Shown piece by piece: positions 18,503 through 26,701 of a stretch of DNA of 64,000 nt (positions are counted from its first letter, which is position 1; each line of letters begins with the position of its first letter). The notes under the pieces are model-generated. The model did not search any database. It was not told the origin of the DNA and saw nothing but the letters and a program-made list of their open reading frames with translations. The stretch is from Pseudomonas sp. SJZ079. Lineage in GTDB: Bacteria > Pseudomonadota > Gammaproteobacteria > Pseudomonadales > Pseudomonadaceae. The DNA lies in assembly GCF_007993865.1 (NCBI RefSeq), contig NZ_VIUH01000007.1, positions 1 through 64,000 on the forward strand. Direction: 5' to 3'. Both the position numbers and the translations under genes were made by a program.

Positions 18503-18664
18503 GAGCCTGTCGGACTTGACCGTCCGTAGCGAGGGAAAGTCCGGTTTGAGTCAGTTTTGCTGATCTTTCGCGGCGAATAGCGAGCTATTTAACGAGAAAG
18601 AGCGGCAAAAATGGGCAGCTCCGGCTTTTCCGCAGTAGAGCAGTGTGAAGTCCGACAGGCTCCT
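18501..18664. repeat. MITE-like element, copy 2
   Basis: This 164-bp copy has perfect 17-bp inverted ends (AGGAGCCTGTCGGACTT / AAGTCCGACAGGCTCCT). It is closely similar to copy 1 at 3742-3906 throughout. Its first two bases are the last two bases of the ptsP stop codon, so insertion left the gene complete and the element now forms the ptsP 3' end. It separates ptsP from the convergent NRDE gene. Confidence 0.8.
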
Positions 18665-18678
18665 GGCTCAGGCCTGGA

Positions 18679-19431
18679 TCAGCCATCCAGGTCCAAGCTG
18701 ACATCGCCCAGGTGCTTGCCGTAGGGCCCATATCTGCGCTCGACCAGTTGCCGCGAGCCGTCGGCCTTGACCAGCAACGCGGTGCTGGCGAGCGTGCCGT
18801 AGCTGCGGGTGGCGATAAAAATGCTCGAGAGTAGCCGCTCGGTGTTCATGCCGACGCCGGTGTCGGGCAGGATCGCGTCCGGCGCCTGCTGGCCGTCGTG
18901 GAGCAAGTCGAGCAGGGAGGATGCCTGCGGCTCTATCAGGCACTCGCTGAGCAGCGCCTTGCCCTTTTCGACTTTCGGCCAGGGCGTGTCCAAGTCGGCG
19001 TTGGAGAGGCCGTAAAGCCCTTCACTGAGTTGCTCAGGCACACCGGTGCGAGAACTCAACAGCCACAACTCCTGGGCGTCGCCAATCAGCAGGTTGAAGG
19101 CCGAGTACTCGCCAGCCCGCGTTGCAAGGTCGTGCAGGAAGGCCTCGGGCCCCAGCGATCCGCGGAGGAACTGCACCGGCAACTCGCCGCGTGAGCGGCC
19201 GAACGGCGGTTGGCGCGGGTCACGAATATTGGTCAGGGCGGCGAAACGTCCACCTGGGCCGATGCCCAGCCAGGTTCCCCCAGCCTGTAGGTCGCGCCCT
19301 CCATAGATATCCGCTGCGTCTTCCCAGGCAGCCAGCGGCCGGCTCGGGCGGTCATAGAACTCGTCGCGGTTGGCGGCGAGGACCAGGGGGATGTCGTGGG
19401 TGGGGCGCCAGGCGAAGACGATCAGACACAT
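18679..19431 (-). CDS. NRDE (TANGO2-like) family protein
   Basis: This 250-residue protein begins MCLIVFAWRPTHDIPLVLAA followed by NRDEFYDRPS, the diagnostic start of the NRDE/TANGO2 family, and continues with GGTWLGIGPGGRFAALTNIR. The N-terminal Cys suggests an Ntn-type fold. Bacterial relatives have been linked to heme trafficking, but the role here is open. The start at 19431 is set by the conserved MCLI; the open frame upstream is longer but unconserved. Confidence 0.85.
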   Translation of the reverse strand: MCLIVFAWRPTHDIPLVLAANRDEFYDRPSRPLAAWEDAADIYGGRDLQAGGTWLGIGPGGRFAALTNIRDPRQPPFGRSRGELPVQFLRGSLGPEAFLHDLATRAGEYSAFNLLIGDAQELWLLSSRTGVPEQLSEGLYGLSNADLDTPWPKVEKGKALLSECLIEPQASSLLDLLHDGQQAPDAILPDTGVGMNTERLLSSIFIATRSYGTLASTALLVKADGSRQLVERRYGPYGKHLGDVSLDLDG

Positions 19432-19928
19432 GGTTAGCTCCTTGGGTGTCGAATTTCTCCTGTATAGCACCAGCATCCCGTTCGGCGCCAATATGCAGGC
19501 AAGCGCTACGTGCGCTACGGCTTAGGCCAAGCTCCAAGAGAATCCGTTCCGCCACCGGGACAGACCGCCGTCGAGGCGCTCCAGTGGTTGGGTCAGCAAC
19601 CTGGGAATAAGCTTAGACGCAGAAAGCACTTGGGGGCGACTCACCGAGTGCTGACTTGAGCAACTGTGCGGCAATGCCGAAATCGGCCGGCGGCAGGCAT
19701 GAGTTACTGAAGGGTCAGTCGGCCCAGAGTGCCGGGCTGTGAGCACTACTAAGGCGGCTCAGGTGCTGGTGGTTGCCGGCGCGTTTCAGGTACGGGGCGG
19801 CGCGCATGCGCCAAGGACCCAGGAGCGGCGGCGGAGCTTTACCGTTCGGCGCCATGAGCAACCATCGCCGTCCGGTAGAGGCCGGCGTGCGCTTCCGTTA
19901 CCATGCGCCTTTATCTCGGGGGGTGTAG
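19432..19928. other. Intergenic region between NRDE and TSUP genes
   Basis: About 500 bases contain no recognisable gene. Short open frames exist on both strands but none resembles a known family or has a convincing ribosome binding site. It should hold the divergent promoters of the two flanking genes; I could not place them with confidence. Confidence 0.4.
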
Positions 19929-20711
19929 ATGGAGCTGCTGCTGTATTTGCTGCTGGGTGCTGCGGCCGGTGTGCTGGCCGGGTTGTTTGGCGTCGGCGGC
20001 GGGCTGATCATCGTGCCGGTGCTGGTGCTGAGTTTTGCCGCTCAGGGCGTCGCGCCTGAAGTGCTCACGCATTTGGCGGTAGGTACTTCGTTGGCGACCA
20101 TTATCTTCACCTCGATCAATTCGGTGCTGGAGCATCAGCGCAAAGGCGCGGTGCGCTGGCCGATCTTCGCCTGGATGGCGTTGGGTATTCTTGTTGGCGC
20201 TGCGCTGGGCTCGGCGACTGCAGCGCTGATCCAAGGGCCCATGCTGCAAAAAATCATCGGCGTATTCGCCATCATCATCGCCCTGCAAATGACCTTGGAA
20301 CTGAAACCCAAGGCCAGCAGCGCGGTGCCTGGCAAGCTCGGCTTGACCGCCGCCGGCGGGGTAATCGGCTGGGCTTCGGCGATTTTCGGTATCGGCGGTG
20401 GCTCGCTCAGCGTGCCCTTTCTGACCTGGCGCAGCGTGCCAATCCAGCAGGCGGTGGCCACCTCGGCGGCCTGCGGCCTGCCCATTGCCGTGGCCGGGGC
20501 ATTGAGCTTCATGCTGCTGGGCTGGGACAATCCGCAACTGCCGAGCTGGAGCCTGGGGTTCGTATACCTGCCGGCGCTGGCCGGTATTGCCACCACCAGC
20601 ATGTTTTTCGCACGTTTCGGCGCCCGCCTGGCGCACCGCCTGTCGCCGCGCGTGCTCAAGCGTCTGTTCGCCCTGCTGTTGTTCAGCGTGGGCCTGAATT
20701 TTTTGATTTGA
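19929..20711 (+). CDS. TSUP (TauE/SafE) family membrane transporter
   Basis: The 260-residue protein has about eight membrane helices arranged as two TauE/SafE repeats, each opening with a glycine-rich motif: AGLFGVGGGLIIVPVL and SAIFGIGGGSLSVPFL. Family members export sulfite, sulfoacetate or other sulfur-containing anions. The substrate here is unknown. lgt follows 9 bases after the stop, so the two are likely co-transcribed, together with thyA. Confidence 0.85.
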   Translation: MELLLYLLLGAAAGVLAGLFGVGGGLIIVPVLVLSFAAQGVAPEVLTHLAVGTSLATIIFTSINSVLEHQRKGAVRWPIFAWMALGILVGAALGSATAALIQGPMLQKIIGVFAIIIALQMTLELKPKASSAVPGKLGLTAAGGVIGWASAIFGIGGGSLSVPFLTWRSVPIQQAVATSAACGLPIAVAGALSFMLLGWDNPQLPSWSLGFVYLPALAGIATTSMFFARFGARLAHRLSPRVLKRLFALLLFSVGLNFLI

Positions 20712-20720
20712 GGAAGTGAA

Positions 20721-21524
20721 ATGCTGCCCTACCCGCAGATAGACCCGGTGGCCATCGCCCTCGGCCCGTTGCAGATTCATTGGTATGGGCTGATGTACCT
20801 GGTCGGCATCGGCGGGGCCTGGCTGCTGGCGTCGCGCCGCCTGCAGGCGTTCGACCCACACTGGAACAAGGAAAAGCTCTCCGACCTGGTGTTCTGGGTG
20901 GCCATGGGGGTGATACTCGGCGGCCGTCTGGGCTATGTGCTGTTCTACGACCTGGAAGCCTATCTGGCCCAGCCCAGCCTGATCCTGCAGGTGTGGAAGG
21001 GCGGCATGTCGTTCCATGGCGGCTTTATCGGGGTGATGCTGGCGACCTGGTGGTTCGGCAGTCGCAACGACAAGAGCTTCTTCCAGCTGATGGACTTTAT
21101 CGCGCCACTGGTGCCCATCGGCCTGGGCGCCGGGCGCATCGGCAACTTCATCAATGCCGAACTCTGGGGCAAGGCCACCGACCTGCCCTGGGCCATGGTC
21201 TTCCCGACTGACCCGCAACAGTTGGCGCGGCATCCGTCGCAGCTGTATCAGTTCGCCCTGGAAGGCCTGGCGCTGTTCGCCATCCTCTGGTTCTATTCGC
21301 GCAAACCACGCCCGACCATGGCGGTCTCGGGCATGTTCGCCCTGAGTTACGGGATCTTCCGCTTTATCGTCGAGTTCGTCCGAGTGCCGGACGCCCAGCT
21401 CGGCTACCTGGCCTGGGGCTGGCTGACCATGGGCCAGGTACTCAGCCTGCCGATGGTCTTGGTCGGCATCGGCCTGATCGCCTGGGCCTATCGCCGGCAA
21501 ACCGCCGAGGGAGCCGCGCAATGA
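20721..21524 (+). CDS. lgt: Prolipoprotein diacylglyceryl transferase
   Basis: This 267-residue inner-membrane enzyme transfers diacylglycerol from phosphatidylglycerol to the lipobox Cys of prolipoproteins. The signature [15 protein letters not shown], the essential-His region SFHGGFIG and the [12 protein letters not shown] motif are intact, with seven predicted helices. It overlaps thyA by 4 bases (ATGA), a common lgt-thyA arrangement. It would modify the immunity lipoproteins encoded later in this window. Confidence 0.95.
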   Translation: MLPYPQIDPVAIALGPLQIHWYGLMYLVGIGGAWLLASRRLQAFDPHWNKEKLSDLVFWVAMGVILGGRLGYVLFYDLEAYLAQPSLILQVWKGGMSFHGGFIGVMLATWWFGSRNDKSFFQLMDFIAPLVPIGLGAGRIGNFINAELWGKATDLPWAMVFPTDPQQLARHPSQLYQFALEGLALFAILWFYSRKPRPTMAVSGMFALSYGIFRFIVEFVRVPDAQLGYLAWGWLTMGQVLSLPMVLVGIGLIAWAYRRQTAEGAAQ

Positions 21525-22315
21525 AGCAGTACCTCGACCTGATGCGCCTGGTGCGCGACACCGGCACCTTCAAGAGCGACCGCACCGGCACCGGCACCTA
21601 CAGCCTGTTCGCCCAGCAGATGCGCTTCGACCTGGCGGCGGGCTTTCCCTTGGTCACCACCAAGAAGTGTCACCTGAAATCGATCATTCACGAGCTGCTG
21701 TGGTTCCTCCAGGGCGACACCAACATCAAGTACCTGAAGGATAACGGCGTCAGAATCTGGGACGAGTGGGCCGACGAGAACGGCGACCTCGGCCCGGTCT
21801 ACGGCTACCAGTGGCGCAACTGGCCGGCGCCCAACGGCGAGTCGGTCGACCAGATCGCCAAGCTGATCGAGATGATCAAGAAGAACCCGGATTCACGTCG
21901 CCTGATCGTCTCCGCCTGGAACCCGGCACTGGTCGAGCAGATGGCCCTGCCGCCGTGCCACGCGCTGTTTCAGTTCTACGTGGCGGACGGCAAGCTGAGC
22001 TGTCAGCTGTACCAGCGCTCGGCGGATATCTTCCTCGGCGTGCCCTTCAACATCGCCAGCTATGCGCTGCTGACCCTGATGGTCGCCCAGGTCTGCGGCC
22101 TGCAGCCGGGCGAGTTCATCTGGACCGGCGGCGACTGCCACCTGTACGCCAACCACCTCGAACAGGCCGACCTGCAACTGACGCGCGAGCCGCTGCCGCT
22201 GCCGCGCATGCAACTCAACCCGGCAGTAAAGGACATCTTCGCCTTCAAGTTCGAAGACTTCGAATTGGTCGGTTACCAGGCGCACCCGCATATCCCCGCG
22301 CCCGTGGCGGTCTGA
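21521..22315 (+). CDS. thyA: Thymidylate synthase
   Basis: The 264-residue enzyme methylates dUMP to dTMP using methylene-tetrahydrofolate. The catalytic Cys146 is in [12 protein letters not shown], and [17 protein letters not shown] and [20 protein letters not shown] are intact. The dihydrofolate it produces is recycled by FolA, encoded about 19 kb downstream. Its start lies inside the end of lgt. It is the last clear core gene before the accessory region. Confidence 0.97.
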   Translation: MKQYLDLMRLVRDTGTFKSDRTGTGTYSLFAQQMRFDLAAGFPLVTTKKCHLKSIIHELLWFLQGDTNIKYLKDNGVRIWDEWADENGDLGPVYGYQWRNWPAPNGESVDQIAKLIEMIKKNPDSRRLIVSAWNPALVEQMALPPCHALFQFYVADGKLSCQLYQRSADIFLGVPFNIASYALLTLMVAQVCGLQPGEFIWTGGDCHLYANHLEQADLQLTREPLPLPRMQLNPAVKDIFAFKFEDFELVGYQAHPHIPAPVAV

Positions 22316-22435
22316 GCCCGACAGTCGCCTAGGCGCGATCGCGCGCCCAGGTGCTATGGATAGAGAGGCTCGGGCCAGACCTTAGGCTGATCTTTGTTAC
22401 CCTGGGGTCTTTGTGTACCGGGGAGATCGTTGCTT

Positions 22436-23503
22436 ATGCCGAGAATTCTGAGCGTTTTGCTGCTGTTGTTGCTGGCGCTGCCGAGCTGGGCCGTCGACTC
22501 GCAGGCACCGTTGTTGCGGGTGGGCATCACCGAAGTGCCGCCGTTCGTGATCCATGAAGAAAGTGGCAACTGGCGCGGCATCAGCATCGACCTGTGGAAG
22601 GATATCGCCGAGAAGGCCGGTTACCGCTATGAGCTGCAGCCGCTGCCGTTCGAGCAGTTGCTGCCCGCTCTGGAGGCCGGCACGCTGGACGTGGTGGTCG
22701 GTGCCCTGACCATGACCGCCGAACGCGAGGAGCGCTTCGACTTCACCCATCCGTTCTATCAAACCGGGCTGGCCATCGCGGTGCCCAGGGGCGGTGATGG
22801 CAGTGGCTGGAATACAGTCAAGGGGCTGCTCTCCTGGCAGTTCGTCAGCCTGGTGCTGGGCCTCGCGGCGTTGATGCTGCTAGTCGGCGCAGTGCTCTGG
22901 ATGTTCGAGCGGCGACACAATCGCGAGCAGTTTGGCGGCACCCCGGCGCAGGGTTTGGGTTCGAGCTTCTGGTGGGCGGCGGTGACCATGACCACTGTGG
23001 GTTATGGCGACAAGGCCCCGGTCACCCTGGGCGGCCGGCTGATCGCCTTGGTCTGGATGTTTGCCGGCTTGATCATGGTGTCGACCTTTACCGCGGCGGT
23101 CGCCAGCGCCCTGACCGTGGGCAATCTGCAGGGCGGTATCCAGGGCGTCGATGACCTGCGTCGGGCCAACGTGGCGACCATCGACAAAACCGTCAGCGCG
23201 CGTTATCTGGAGGGCCGGCGGATTCGCCACAGCAGCTATCCGAACCTGCTCAGCGCCATGCAGGCGGTGCAGCAAGGTGAGTCGGATGCGGTGGTCTACG
23301 ACCTGCCGATTTTGCAGTATCGCAATGCCGAACTGGAGGGGGGCGGTCTGCGGGTGCTCTCGGGCACCTTCGAGAATCAGGCCTATGCCTTCGCCGTAGC
23401 CAGCGGCAGCCCCTATCGCGAGCCTCTCAGTCAGGAGATCCTGCGGGTCACCGGCAGCGACGACTGGGGCAAGCTGCTGGAGTTGTACCTGGGAAGGCCC
23501 TGA
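22436..23503 (+). CDS. Prokaryotic ionotropic glutamate receptor-like K+ channel (GluR0-like)
   Basis: The 355-residue protein starts with a signal peptide (MPRILSVLLLLLLALPSWA). A periplasmic-binding lobe follows (about 25-125: LRVGITEVPPFVI, GISIDLWKDIAEKAG, GTLDVVVGALTMTAER). Then come TM1 (about 133-160), a pore loop with the potassium selectivity filter TTVGYGD (186-192), TM2 (about 200-225), and the second binding lobe, including VVYDLPILQYR. This split-lobe plus pore layout is that of GluR0-type channels: amino-acid binding outside should gate K+ flux. Start 22436 is chosen for GGGGAGA 9 bases upstream and the signal peptide. The ligand is unknown. Confidence 0.85.
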   Translation: MPRILSVLLLLLLALPSWAVDSQAPLLRVGITEVPPFVIHEESGNWRGISIDLWKDIAEKAGYRYELQPLPFEQLLPALEAGTLDVVVGALTMTAEREERFDFTHPFYQTGLAIAVPRGGDGSGWNTVKGLLSWQFVSLVLGLAALMLLVGAVLWMFERRHNREQFGGTPAQGLGSSFWWAAVTMTTVGYGDKAPVTLGGRLIALVWMFAGLIMVSTFTAAVASALTVGNLQGGIQGVDDLRRANVATIDKTVSARYLEGRRIRHSSYPNLLSAMQAVQQGESDAVVYDLPILQYRNAELEGGGLRVLSGTFENQAYAFAVASGSPYREPLSQEILRVTGSDDWGKLLELYLGRP

Positions 23504-24177
23504 GCGGGTATTTACAAATTACTGCGCTCGGCCATGCTGCGTTGAAATCAGCCTCTGAGATGAGGTGAAAAAAGCCTCGGCCACTGCGACCGTCTCCGGC
23601 GGCCCGCTGCTGACAATGCGCTACGCAAAAAATGGCAGCACATCAGATTGCCCCCGCGTGGCGCACGACTAGCTAGCGACCGCCCGGGATGACCATCTCG
23701 CGCATACCGAACTCATTCGGCGCCACGCCCTCGTGAAGATCCGTGGGTTAGGCGCCTGGCACAAGGCTATTGGCTGTTACCCGGTCAGTTGCGCCGTAAC
23801 CCACCATGATCAGCACGCCGACCGCCACTTGGTGGGTTACGCGGTGCGCCAAAGATGCAGTTGATTTTCAGCCCTATGACCTGCACCGCTAACCCACCCT
23901 TCTATGAATGATTTGTTGTCAAGCATCTTCCACAATTCGATTCATATTCCTCCAACCACTGAACGTTGAGCCAATGTAGCTGGGCACTCTTTGCGTGAGA
24001 CCTGGCGTCTCACCACCTTCTATCCGTTGGCGTCTCTGGCCAACCATATCCTGCATGCGCGCTGTGCTCAGGAGTGCCGTTTAAAAACACGCCCCATCTA
24101 CTGAATCGGTCGCCTTGTGCTACCCGGGTGGGCTACGGGCGTGTTAACTGCGTTGACTCGTTCAGCGTTGTTGTCTC
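23504..24177. other. Gene-free region with repeats and IS-flank sequence
   Basis: No gene is convincing in these 670 bases. 23743-23898 holds two inverted pairs of a GTGGGTTA/TAACCCAC repeat (listed separately). Further right, AACACGCCC at 24086-24094 pairs with GGGCGTGTT at 24137-24145, a 9-bp stem with a 42-base loop of unknown role. The rest looks like decayed sequence next to the IS110-type element. Confidence 0.4.
23743..23898. repeat. Cluster of inverted GTGGGTTA repeats
   Basis: GTGGGTTAGGCGCC at 23743 opposes GCGCCGTAACCCACC ending at 23805. GGTGGGTTACGCGGTGCGCC at 23831 opposes CACCGCTAACCCACC ending at 23898. The layout is two tandem REPIN-like hairpins of a family different from the other repeats in the window. 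Confidence 0.6.
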
Positions 24178-25426
24178 GTTGATCCCGAACCGCGTTCTAA
24201 GCAACCGCTTTTAGCTGCGAGCCTTCTGGCGGAACCCCCCGTTCCAGATAACGCCACAGGGTAATCAGCAAGCGCCTGGCCAGCGCAACGATGGCCACCC
24301 GTCGGCTGCGCTTGCTGTCGCCCTGAACCTTGCTGGCAAACCAGCGACTCAGCGCGCTGCCCGGCTGGTAACGCAGCCACATCCAGGCCAGTTCGACCAG
24401 CAAGGCGCGCACCCGGCGGTTGCCCTGCTTGCTGATGCCCTGATCCTTGCGCATCGTTCCGCTGTCGTAGGGCTGCGGAACCAGCCCGACACAGGCACCC
24501 AACTGGCGAGCATTGGCGAAGTGGCGCCAGAACAGTTCCAGCACCAGGCACTGGGCGCTCACCGGACCCACGCCGCGCAGTTGCACCAGCTGTGTGAGCT
24601 GCGCCTGCTGCTGGACGCTGAAGCGTTCTGCCCGTTCCTGCTCCAGCTGCTTTAGCTGGTCGCGGGCTTGCTGCCAACGCGTCAATTCGCGTTGCAGCCG
24701 CACCAGCAGGGTGGCGCCCAATGGCTCGCCTTCCCAGTCGCGCAACTCACCGTTCGCCAGACGCTGGGCAAACCGCCTGTCCAACTTCTCCCAGCAGCCT
24801 TGTGTGACCAGGAGCTTCACCATGCGGTCGCGGTGCTGCTGCATCTCGCGCTGCAGCTGCTCCCGCTCGCGCCCCCAGTGCCGGCTGTCTTCCTGGGCGA
24901 CACTGGGCTGGCGAACCACCCGAAAGCGTTGCTGCTCGCCCCGCAACCAGCCCAGCAGAGCCTCCACCAGGCGGCACGCATCCAGTCGGTCGGTCTTCGC
25001 CCGCCGCGCCTTGCGTTCCACCGGCAAGCTCGCCGCATCGATGATCAGCGTCTCGATACCCTGCGCCGCCAACGCCCGCTGGATCCAGAAACCGTCCTGC
25101 CCGGACTCGTACAGCACCACCACCCGCACGTCCTCGGATAGCGCCCACCGCGCCCGGGCGTCTTCGAGCAAGGCCAGCACCTGCCCCAGGCGAGCCAGCG
25201 GCTGTTGCGCATCGGCATTCTTGATCCGTGGGTTATGCCGGGCATCGCTCAGCGCCACTTTCCAACTGGCCTTGGACAACTCCAAGGCCACTGCCAAAAC
25301 CCGGTCGTCCGTTCTATGCTGTGCGTCGTAGGTCGTCCGCATGTCGATTCCTCCTCTGGGAAAAGGCCAACCACTTCTATCGCCTTTAAGAATCGACGTG
25401 CGGATGACCTTTTGCATAGGATCTAC
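24178..25426 (-). mobile_element. IS110-family (IS1111-like) insertion sequence
   Basis: The element contains one transposase gene on the minus strand. Candidate subterminal inverted repeats are GTTGATCCCGAAC at 24178-24190 and the complement of GTAGATCCTATGC at 25414-25426 (9 of 13 match), which fits the short subterminal repeats of the IS1111 group. IS110 elements usually give no target duplication and none is seen. Boundaries are approximate. It abuts a broken AraC-type gene on its right. Confidence 0.6.
24197..25342 (-). CDS. IS110-family DEDD transposase
   Basis: The 381-residue recombinase has an N-terminal RuvC-like DEDD domain (VLAVALELSKASWKVAL; VVLYESGQDGFWIQRAL; RRAKTDRLDACRLVEAL). 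A central coiled-coil-rich part follows, then a C-terminal Transposase_20 domain (LRGVGPVSAQCLVLELF, QLGACVGLVPQPYDSG, SKQGNRRVRALLVELAW) carrying the serine region used by IS110 enzymes. The first acidic residue is Glu (ALEL) rather than the common Asp, as in a recognised subgroup. The start at 25342 follows GAGGAGGAATCGAC. The gene is full length and apparently intact. Confidence 0.85.
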   Translation of the reverse strand: MRTTYDAQHRTDDRVLAVALELSKASWKVALSDARHNPRIKNADAQQPLARLGQVLALLEDARARWALSEDVRVVVLYESGQDGFWIQRALAAQGIETLIIDAASLPVERKARRAKTDRLDACRLVEALLGWLRGEQQRFRVVRQPSVAQEDSRHWGREREQLQREMQQHRDRMVKLLVTQGCWEKLDRRFAQRLANGELRDWEGEPLGATLLVRLQRELTRWQQARDQLKQLEQERAERFSVQQQAQLTQLVQLRGVGPVSAQCLVLELFWRHFANARQLGACVGLVPQPYDSGTMRKDQGISKQGNRRVRALLVELAWMWLRYQPGSALSRWFASKVQGDSKRSRRVAIVALARRLLITLWRYLERGVPPEGSQLKAVA

Positions 25427-25444
25427 AAAAGCTGCGGCCAACAC

Positions 25445-25735
25445 GTTACTGGGACATAGCCGTAGGGAATGCCGAAGGTGCGGCTCGATGCCCCCGGCGA
25501 CGGTCAGCTCTGCATACGCAGCTGGATAAATTGGCCCACGCTCTTATCGACAAGCTTCGTTGCCCCGCAATGCTCAAGCGCTGCGACCCGGACTTCGGAG
25601 AATTCTACGATCTGTACTTGCATGATGATGGTCCTGGAAAACTGAGGGGTGACGAACACCAAATGCCAGGTCTGCCGGTTCGACTCCTTCCTGAACGCAC
25701 TCGGAGCCATACCAAACGCTGAAAAGTGGACGGAC
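25445..25735 (-). pseudogene. Truncated AraC-family regulator with GyrI-like domain
   Basis: In one minus-strand frame, HFSAFGMAPSAFRK (end of the second AraC helix-turn-helix) leads into QVQIVEFSEVRVAALEHCG and KLVDKSVGQFI, the start of a GyrI-like ligand-binding domain. The match breaks near 25515. A different frame then gives RTFGIPYGYVP, resembling a later GyrI strand, up to the IS110 border. The N-terminal helix-turn-helix and the C-terminal half are missing. It is a relic truncated on both sides with a frame disruption, probably linked to the neighbouring insertion. Confidence 0.65.
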
Positions 25736-25871
25736 TTAAATAGGGCGGACGTTTAGAACAGAAAATAATTCTGCCCCCTTTGGCCGACGAACCCAGCCAA
25801 GACTGAATACAATGTGTGCACGATTATCCCGGGCCATGAATATGGCTGCACCGGACAAGGAACTCGCCTCC

Positions 25872-26366
25872 ATGGCCTCCCCAGATAAACAGAAAAAACG
25901 CGCCCAGCGGGCCAAGACCAAGGCCAAGCAGAACCGTTCGGGCAAGTCCCAAGCCCATGTCGTACACCCGCTGCTGGCCAACCCGCTGATCAACGAACCG
26001 TTCGATGATGTCGAAATCGACCTGAGCACCTTCGATTTCAAAGACATCGAAGAGAACGGTTTCGACCCGGCGCACTTCGACGACCTGTTCCAGGCGATGA
26101 AAGTCGGCGAAGGCATCAGCCTGCTAGCGATGTGCCTAGTGTTCCTGCAATACCCGGTGTTGGAGCTGGTGGTCGCTGAGGAGGCCGAAGACGCGGCCAC
26201 CGACTTCATGATGGGCCTGCTGATTACCTATCGCGGGATCTTCCACGATGAAGACGAAGACACGGCAGTGGAATGGATCGGCGGCGACGCCTTCCAGAAT
26301 GCCTACAACGAAGCGTCGATGATCCTGCAGAAGAAGAACGCTCGCGGCTCCGGCGCCCGCGCTTAA
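25872..26366 (+). CDS. Conserved hypothetical protein, acidic with basic N-terminus
   Basis: The 164-residue product has a lysine/arginine-rich N-terminus (KQKKRAQRAKTKAKQNRSGK), possibly nucleic-acid binding. An acidic helical body follows (FDDVEIDLSTFDFKDIEENG; VVAEEAEDAATDFMMGLL). I recognise it only as a pseudomonad hypothetical of unknown role. Start 25872 is chosen with AAGGA upstream; in-frame ATGs at 25836 and 25842 are alternatives. Its codon use is GC-rich like core genes, unlike the cassette to its right, so it may be an old resident of this locus. Confidence 0.6.
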   Translation: MASPDKQKKRAQRAKTKAKQNRSGKSQAHVVHPLLANPLINEPFDDVEIDLSTFDFKDIEENGFDPAHFDDLFQAMKVGEGISLLAMCLVFLQYPVLELVVAEEAEDAATDFMMGLLITYRGIFHDEDEDTAVEWIGGDAFQNAYNEASMILQKKNARGSGARA

Positions 26367-26701
26367 AGAGGGAAAGCAGGAGCGGGGACGGATTTATTTA
26401 TAGGGCGGGCGGTCCGTTTGTGGCTGGAACCAGTCAGTTGTGACCGGCAGGAACCGGCCAGGAAAAGACCGTCAATGGCGATGCCGAAAGTGGGGCATTG
26501 ATAGGGCTCCGCAGGGATAGGGACGCGAGGCGGATTTGCTTCGGATAGAGTAATATCGGCGCGCTCGTTTATACGGCGCAATTCGCTGCTTTAGTTGAAT
26601 ATCTACAAGTTGTGCCAATTTTTCAGAGTGCGCTATACGCAGTGCTGATGAAGTGGGATAAGGAAGCCGACGATAAATTAGGCGATGCCTTGGGAGGGGC
26701 G
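26367..26701. other. Leader region upstream of the ATPase cassette
   Basis: This 335-base gap shows no gene. Base composition shifts from GC-rich to more AT-rich about 26530, just before the cassette. Sequence around 26540-26600 (GATAGAGTAATATCGG and onward) is AT-richer and is the most likely promoter area, though no clear -35/-10 pair could be set. An in-frame extension of the ATPase reading frame reaches 26612. Confidence 0.4.

Noticed and set aside
19911..21521. 536-codon minus-strand frame opposite the TSUP and lgt genes
   Set aside because: Antisense shadow with low-complexity Gln/His/Arg content and no family motif.
23743..23898. Repeat cluster considered as a CRISPR array
   Set aside because: The repeats are few, alternate in orientation and have no even spacers or cas genes; they are REPIN-like hairpins.
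24086..24145. AACACGCCC / GGGCGTGTT pair considered as an integron attC site
   Set aside because: The ends do not fit the RYYYAAC/GTTRRRY core sites, and no integrase or cassette genes are nearby.
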